Source of the DNA: an uncultured Bacteroidota bacterium
GTDB taxonomy: Bacteria; Bacteroidota; Bacteroidia; UKL13-3
NCBI GenBank assembly: GCA_903907885.1
Contig: CAIVPY010000390.1
Coordinates: forward strand, 1-10,382
Direction: 5' to 3'
Length of the DNA: 10,382 nucleotides
The notes beneath the pieces were generated by a model. That model was not told where the DNA came from, made no database searches, and saw nothing but the letters and a program-made list of their open reading frames with translations. Position 1 is the stretch's first letter, and each line of letters opens with the position of its first letter. Shown here one piece after another: positions 7,186 through 10,382 of this stretch. The translations under genes and the position numbers were made by a program.

Positions 7186-7407
7186 TTACAGTTCGTCTTC
7201 GTTGTAAAAATAATCTTCGTTGGTTGGGTAATCAGGCCAAATTTCTTCAATGCCTTCAAACGGGTCACCATCGTCTTCTATTTCTTGCAAATTTTCAATC
7301 ACCTCAAGTGGTGCACCACTGCGGATGGCATAATCTATCAATTCATCTTTGGTAGCAGGCCATGGCGCATCGTCCAAATACGAAGCTAATTCGAGTGTCC
7401 AGTACAT
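7186..7407 (-). CDS. Small acidic DUF2795 protein
   Basis: A 73-residue protein matching, from memory, the DUF2795 proteins that are almost invariant across Bacteroidota: MYWTLELASYLDDAPWPATK at the start, then DELIDYAIRSGAPLEVIENL (21-40) and IEEIWPDYPTNEDYFYNEDE near the end. The C-terminal half is strongly acidic and aromatic. It has no signal peptide or membrane span and is presumably cytoplasmic. Its function is unknown. Residues 20-44 look like a helical fold comparable to small nucleic-acid-binding or adaptor domains, but this is a guess. It ends in a strong terminator and is 82 bases downstream of menE on the same strand. A near-consensus -7 element (minus-strand TATATTCG, 7431-7438) suggests its own promoter. 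Confidence 0.9.
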   Translation of the reverse strand: MYWTLELASYLDDAPWPATKDELIDYAIRSGAPLEVIENLQEIEDDGDPFEGIEEIWPDYPTNEDYFYNEDEL

Positions 7408-7430
7408 ATTAGTTGGGTTTAAATTTAGTG

Positions 7431-7438
7431 CGAATATA
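7431..7438 (-). promoter_or_regulatory. Candidate -7 element of the DUF2795 gene
   Basis: Read on the minus strand it is TATATTCG, one mismatch from TAnnTTTG, ending 23 bases before the ATG. The position resembles that of the oxidoreductase element. No well-spaced -33 TTG is evident; a CAAA at 7454-7457 (TTTG on the minus strand) is only 15 bases away. Confidence 0.3.
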
Positions 7439-7489
7439 AAAATTTGAATCTCACAAAAAAGAGTTTTTTGGGAATGACATTATAAAGTT

Positions 7490-8611
7490 TTAAAACACTT
7501 GATTACTAAGTGTTTGATTTGATTTTATTCTATCCAATTTGAGGTTATTGGAATAAAATATTTTTTCTACAAACAGTATTCGCTTTGGAATTTCATATTT
7601 GTGAATCAAACTACGTAATTCAGTTTGAAGCTTTATAAATGCGTTTAAAATATTTTGTTGTTCATTCTCATCCAAACACTCAACCGCAAGTACTGCGGCA
7701 CTAGTCAATTGATTATCGCCAATTGAGCCTATAAAAAACGAATGATTAAAAGGCCAAATTTTCCGAATGGCTTCTTCTACCTTTTCAGGGTGTATTTTAT
7801 AAGCTCCACTATTAATAACAAAATCACTCCTGCCAAATATTTCAAAACTACCATCCTCGTGAATCAAAGCAATATCGTTGGTTTCAATCCAATTATTGTT
7901 GGTTACAGCAGCCTTTATCTTCAAGCAGGTAGAAGTATTTAAGGCCACTTCAACAGAAGGCAAAGGGTTAAAAGCCTTCTCCTTTCCTACCCTGCGCAAC
8001 GCAATATGAGATAGGGTTTCTGTCATGCCATAGCTATGCCAAATGTTATTTTTCATACTAGCTAATTGTTGTTCTAGTGGAAAAGAAATATTAGCACCCC
8101 CAATAATTACATTTTCAATACTTTCAAATTTGGGTTTAGACTTTTCATTATTAAGAATACTTTCAATTTGAAGAGGCACAAAAGAAGCAAAACTAAAAAT
8201 ATTTGATTCTACATGAAGCAAAGGATTTGCGCTTGCTTCGCATAAAGTTATATCGGCATTTAACAACAAAGCCCTAGCCAACATAATAGATGCTCCAACG
8301 GTATGCATGTGCAAACAGATTAAAACATGCGCTGAATCTTGCTTCAATTGTAAAAATTGTATGGTGGCCGAGGCACTTGCTTCTATTTGCTTTCGGCTTG
8401 CTATAATCTCTTTTGGTTTGCCTGTTGAACCCGAAGTATAAAAAACAAAACTTTGGCTATGCTCATTCCATTTGTTCATAAACACAAGTGCTTGCTTCAA
8501 CTGCAATTCACATTCTTCAACAATTGGATGAATGGTGTTTATATCAAAAACGAGATCTTTAAAATAGAGTTTTGCCACCCTGCAATATTCGATTGCCCTT
8601 GCTAAAATCAA
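7490..8611 (-). CDS. menE: o-Succinylbenzoate-CoA ligase-like AMP-forming ligase
   Basis: A 373-residue member of the ANL adenylate-forming superfamily. MenE activates o-succinylbenzoate with ATP and CoA in menaquinone synthesis. Motifs are the phosphate-binding loop YTSGSTGKPKEI (58-69), SYGMTET (193-199), FGRSDFVINSGAYKIHPEKVEEA (259-281, hinge and C-terminal domain), and NNLKLDR (355-361), whose Lys358 fits the catalytic lysine. At about 370 residues it is much shorter than acyl-CoA synthetases (about 500), lacking much of the N-terminal region, as I recall for Bacteroidota MenE. The start is uncertain: TTG at the complement of 8609-8611 is used, no ATG or GTG lies upstream in frame, and Met45 is too close to the first motif. 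No other men genes are in the window, so a different small-acid ligase role cannot be excluded. Confidence 0.78.
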   Translation of the reverse strand: MILARAIEYCRVAKLYFKDLVFDINTIHPIVEECELQLKQALVFMNKWNEHSQSFVFYTSGSTGKPKEIIASRKQIEASASATIQFLQLKQDSAHVLICLHMHTVGASIMLARALLLNADITLCEASANPLLHVESNIFSFASFVPLQIESILNNEKSKPKFESIENVIIGGANISFPLEQQLASMKNNIWHSYGMTETLSHIALRRVGKEKAFNPLPSVEVALNTSTCLKIKAAVTNNNWIETNDIALIHEDGSFEIFGRSDFVINSGAYKIHPEKVEEAIRKIWPFNHSFFIGSIGDNQLTSAAVLAVECLDENEQQNILNAFIKLQTELRSLIHKYEIPKRILFVEKIFYSNNLKLDRIKSNQTLSNQVF

Positions 8612-8678
8612 AATGTTTTTTGCCTTTGTCGCTTTCCTTATTGTTTCTGAGCAATAATTTGGGTTTATTTGTTGGGTT
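8612..8678. promoter_or_regulatory. Divergent intergenic control region (menE / GGGPS-like gene)
   Basis: Only 67 bases separate the two divergent starts, both TTG. The segment must hold promoters for both genes unless they lie inside coding sequence. On the plus strand only shortened -7-like sequences are seen (TAATTTG at 8655, TATTTG at 8666), and there is no TAnnTTTG for menE on the minus strand. Confidence 0.3.
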
Positions 8679-9446
8679 TTGAATAAACAGATAATACATA
8701 CACTTAAACAAAAATCTCAAGAAGGCATAAAGCAATTGGCCGTGTTAATCGACCCAGATAGTATAGCCAATATTGAAAACCTTGAAGCAACTGTGGCGCT
8801 ATGCAACAGTTCGGGAGTTGACCTTATTTTAGTGGGTGGCAGCTTGATAACCAATGGTTTTTGGGACACTTGTGTTGATATTATCAAAGCCAATACTCAA
8901 ATACCCGTATTGCTTTTTCCGGGCAATGTGATGCAAACCCACGACAAAGCCGATGCTATTTTATTTCTCAGCATGATCTCAGGTCGTAACCCTGATTTAC
9001 TTATTGGAAAGCATGTGCTTGCTGCCCCAGGTTTAAAAAAATCAGGCATAGAGGTTATACCAACAGGCTACATGATAGTGGATGGAGGAAATATTACCAG
9101 TGTGATGTATATGAGTAATACCACACCCATTCCTTCAGATAAAAACAATATAGCAGTATGCACGGCCATGGCAGGCGAAATGCTTGGCCTTCAATTGATA
9201 TACATGGATGCGGGCAGTGGAGCTAAACAACCCATATCAGCCGAGATGCTTGCTGATGTGAAAGCCAATATCCAATCTCCACTATTTGTGGGCGGTGGCA
9301 TCAGAACAGTGGAACAAGCCATGGCTACTTGCAAGGCTGGTGCAGATGTAGTGGTAGTGGGCAATGCCATCGAAAAAGACCCAAGCTTGATAGCTAAATT
9401 GACTGCAGCTGTTCATAGTTGCAATGCCAGCAAAACCTCAGCTTAA
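8679..9446 (+). CDS. Geranylgeranylglyceryl phosphate synthase family protein (PcrB/GGGPS)
   Basis: A 255-residue TIM-barrel prenyltransferase. GGGPS joins a polyprenyl diphosphate, geranylgeranyl in characterised members, to sn-glycerol-1-phosphate by an ether bond. Landmarks around the barrel are VLIDPD (22-27), VGGS (52-55), VLLFPGN (77-83), LSMISGRNPDLLIG (97-110), PTGYMIVDGG (128-137), YMDAGSGA (175-182), VGGGIR (204-209) and VVVGNAIE (225-232), covering the phosphate- and glycerol-binding loops. The pattern fits the archaeal/Bacteroidota group rather than short Bacillus PcrB. The TTG start at 8679 is 24 bases after an in-frame stop (8655), gives a normal family N-terminus, and no in-frame ATG is usable before the first motif. 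The physiological product in Bacteroidota is uncertain. It is divergent from menE; a weak hairpin at 9460-9481 follows. Confidence 0.9.
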   Translation: MNKQIIHTLKQKSQEGIKQLAVLIDPDSIANIENLEATVALCNSSGVDLILVGGSLITNGFWDTCVDIIKANTQIPVLLFPGNVMQTHDKADAILFLSMISGRNPDLLIGKHVLAAPGLKKSGIEVIPTGYMIVDGGNITSVMYMSNTTPIPSDKNNIAVCTAMAGEMLGLQLIYMDAGSGAKQPISAEMLADVKANIQSPLFVGGGIRTVEQAMATCKAGADVVVVGNAIEKDPSLIAKLTAAVHSCNASKTSA

Positions 9447-9571
9447 ACCATACTACCGTGCTGTTTGCAATCCGAAGCAGCGATAACATGAAAATTAATT
9501 GAATCTTCAATATAGTGTAATCTCATCAAAAGAAAATGATGTGATAGCTCAGAATATTATATAAAAAATAT

Positions 9572-9580
9572 TATAATTGC
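9572..9580 (+). promoter_or_regulatory. Candidate -7 element upstream of the secreted-protein gene
   Basis: TATAATTGC differs from TAnnTTTG by one base and ends 25 bases before the ATG at 9606. It overlaps the second copy of a 9-base direct repeat AATATTATA (9553-9561 and 9567-9575). No -33 TTG is present at a suitable distance, so support is weak. The leader is A-rich without a Shine-Dalgarno sequence. Confidence 0.3.
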
Positions 9581-9605
9581 CTTGTTAATCAAAACAAAAT
9601 AAACC

Positions 9606-10382
9606 ATGAAAAAAAATTTACTTCAACTCCTATTATTAACTTTCACTTTCTGTACAACAAATAGCTTTGCATAGGTTAAAATTACAAACATTGATTCAAC
9701 CTTAACTTTAAACACATCAAATCAACAGATACAAATTGATTTGACCAACGATGGGATCTATGATTTAACATTTCTTGCATTTTTCAATGGTGGTTTTGGA
9801 ATTACGGGTGCATCAAGAACTGGCCAAAAGACATTAATAGCTTCTACAAAAATTAATGGTTCTAATAATTACAAGCCTAGTAAAATATATAACAACAGCT
9901 CTGTAAACAAACAAACCACTTTATTTCTAAACGCTTTTATACATAGTCCTGTATTAGGCGACACAACTGACTTTAAAGGTAAAGGTAATCAATATATTGG
10001 TGGTAAAATTGTATTTGGTGCTGATACCGTATTTTTCTGGGTGCTAATAAATTTAAATGCAAAAGCTGATGCTTTACATATTTTAAAAATTGCTTATGAA
10101 AATGACTATACAGCAGAATTATTTACTGGCACAGAGGGCTCTAACAATCCAACTAATAATGTACACAACTTAACTAATAACAGTGTATTTTATGTTTACC
10201 CTCAACCAGCAAAAGAATGTATAAACATTGATATCAATATGAAAATAAATTCAATGGCTATATATAGTTTAAGCGGGCAATTATTGAAAATGGAAAATAA
10301 TATTACTCAAAACAAAATGAATGTTTCAGATTTGAATTCGGGTATATATTTATTAAATATAATTACCGAAAATGGTACTGCA
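9606..10382 (+). pseudogene. T9SS-sorted secreted protein interrupted by an in-frame amber codon; runs off the window
   Basis: From ATG at 9606 one reading frame spans 259 codons to the window edge, broken only by TAG at codon 23 (9672-9674). Codons 1-22 encode a signal peptide (Lys-rich start, Leu-rich core, ending N-S-F-A). The codon after it, where Bacteroidota secreted proteins usually have Gln, is TAG, one transition from CAG. Downstream the frame continues without a frameshift: a beta-rich region starting VKITNID, with IDLTNDGIYDL at about 43-53, then a type A sorting domain from about residue 195 (VYPQPAKECINIDI, IYSLSGQLLKM, LNSGIYLLNI). That domain targets proteins to the type IX secretion system. 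The C-terminal end lies beyond the window. No in-frame ATG follows the TAG until near the sorting domain, so reinitiation would not give an exported protein. Most likely a fresh pseudogene or a base error. The cargo function is unknown. Confidence 0.75.
10188..10382 (+). other. T9SS type A C-terminal sorting domain (partial)
   Basis: Residues 195-259 of the interrupted gene show the order expected of this domain: a Y-P-x-P opening (VYPQPAKE), a strand ending in IYSLSGQLL, and SDLNSGIYLLNI, followed by the start of the last strand. Characterised domains end in a short basic strand that would lie just past base 10382. Confidence 0.8.

Noticed and set aside
7062..7355. Open frames on both strands overlapping the DUF2795 gene and its terminator
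   Set aside because: They read through the terminator hairpin and across a conserved gene out of frame.
7454..7470. Palindrome CAAAAAA-GAG-TTTTTTG downstream of menE, considered as a terminator
   Set aside because: The stem is almost wholly A-T with a three-base loop and no separate T-tract; stability is too low to call.
9460..9481. Hairpin downstream of the GGGPS-like gene
   Set aside because: Seven pairs including a G-T wobble, an eight-base loop and no T-run; insufficient as a terminator.

Overview
The window looks like an AT-rich chromosomal segment of a Bacteroidota bacterium, possibly near Chitinophagales, Sphingobacteriales or Flavobacteriales; the exact lineage cannot be fixed from this sequence. 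Four things point there. Several starts are preceded by Bacteroidota-type -7 elements (TAnnTTTG) rather than Shine-Dalgarno sequences. One exported protein has glutamine directly after its signal peptide, the 'Q-rule' of this phylum. A C-terminal type IX secretion sorting domain is present. There is also a small DUF2795 protein whose sequence is almost invariant in this phylum. No mobile element, CRISPR array, rRNA or tRNA was recognised.

Layout from left to right. A perfect 16-bp hairpin (22-59) lies just downstream of a minus-strand lipoprotein gene (77-844). A plus-strand operon follows: pntAA-pntAB-pntB (1050-3889), the three-gene form of proton-translocating NAD(P) transhydrogenase. A membrane or exported protein of unknown function with an internal duplication (3911-4720) may be co-transcribed with it. 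After about 280 bp without a credible gene comes lspA (5000-5611), lipoprotein signal peptidase, with a -7 element almost touching its start codon. Convergent to it is a DAO-family FAD oxidoreductase (5661-6797, minus). A 388-bp stretch without a gene follows, containing a promoter element and a strong terminator (7154-7185). The terminator belongs to the DUF2795 gene (7186-7407, minus), and next comes a menE-like o-succinylbenzoate-CoA ligase (7490-8611, minus). Divergent from menE across 67 bp is a geranylgeranylglyceryl phosphate synthase family gene (8679-9446, plus). The window ends in a T9SS-targeted secreted protein gene (9606 to the edge) that carries an in-frame amber codon.

Most of the content is housekeeping: NADPH supply coupled to the proton gradient, lipoprotein maturation, menaquinone synthesis and prenyl-ether lipid chemistry. 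LspA would process the lipoprotein encoded at the left end. MenE and the GGGPS-like enzyme both feed the isoprenoid side of membrane biology, but their divergent arrangement alone does not prove a shared pathway.

The most unusual signal is at the right end. The reading frame is open for 259 codons except for one TAG at codon 23, exactly where the post-cleavage glutamine (CAG) would be expected. This is probably a recent nonsense mutation or a sequencing error; readthrough is less likely. I found no convincing new multi-gene system.
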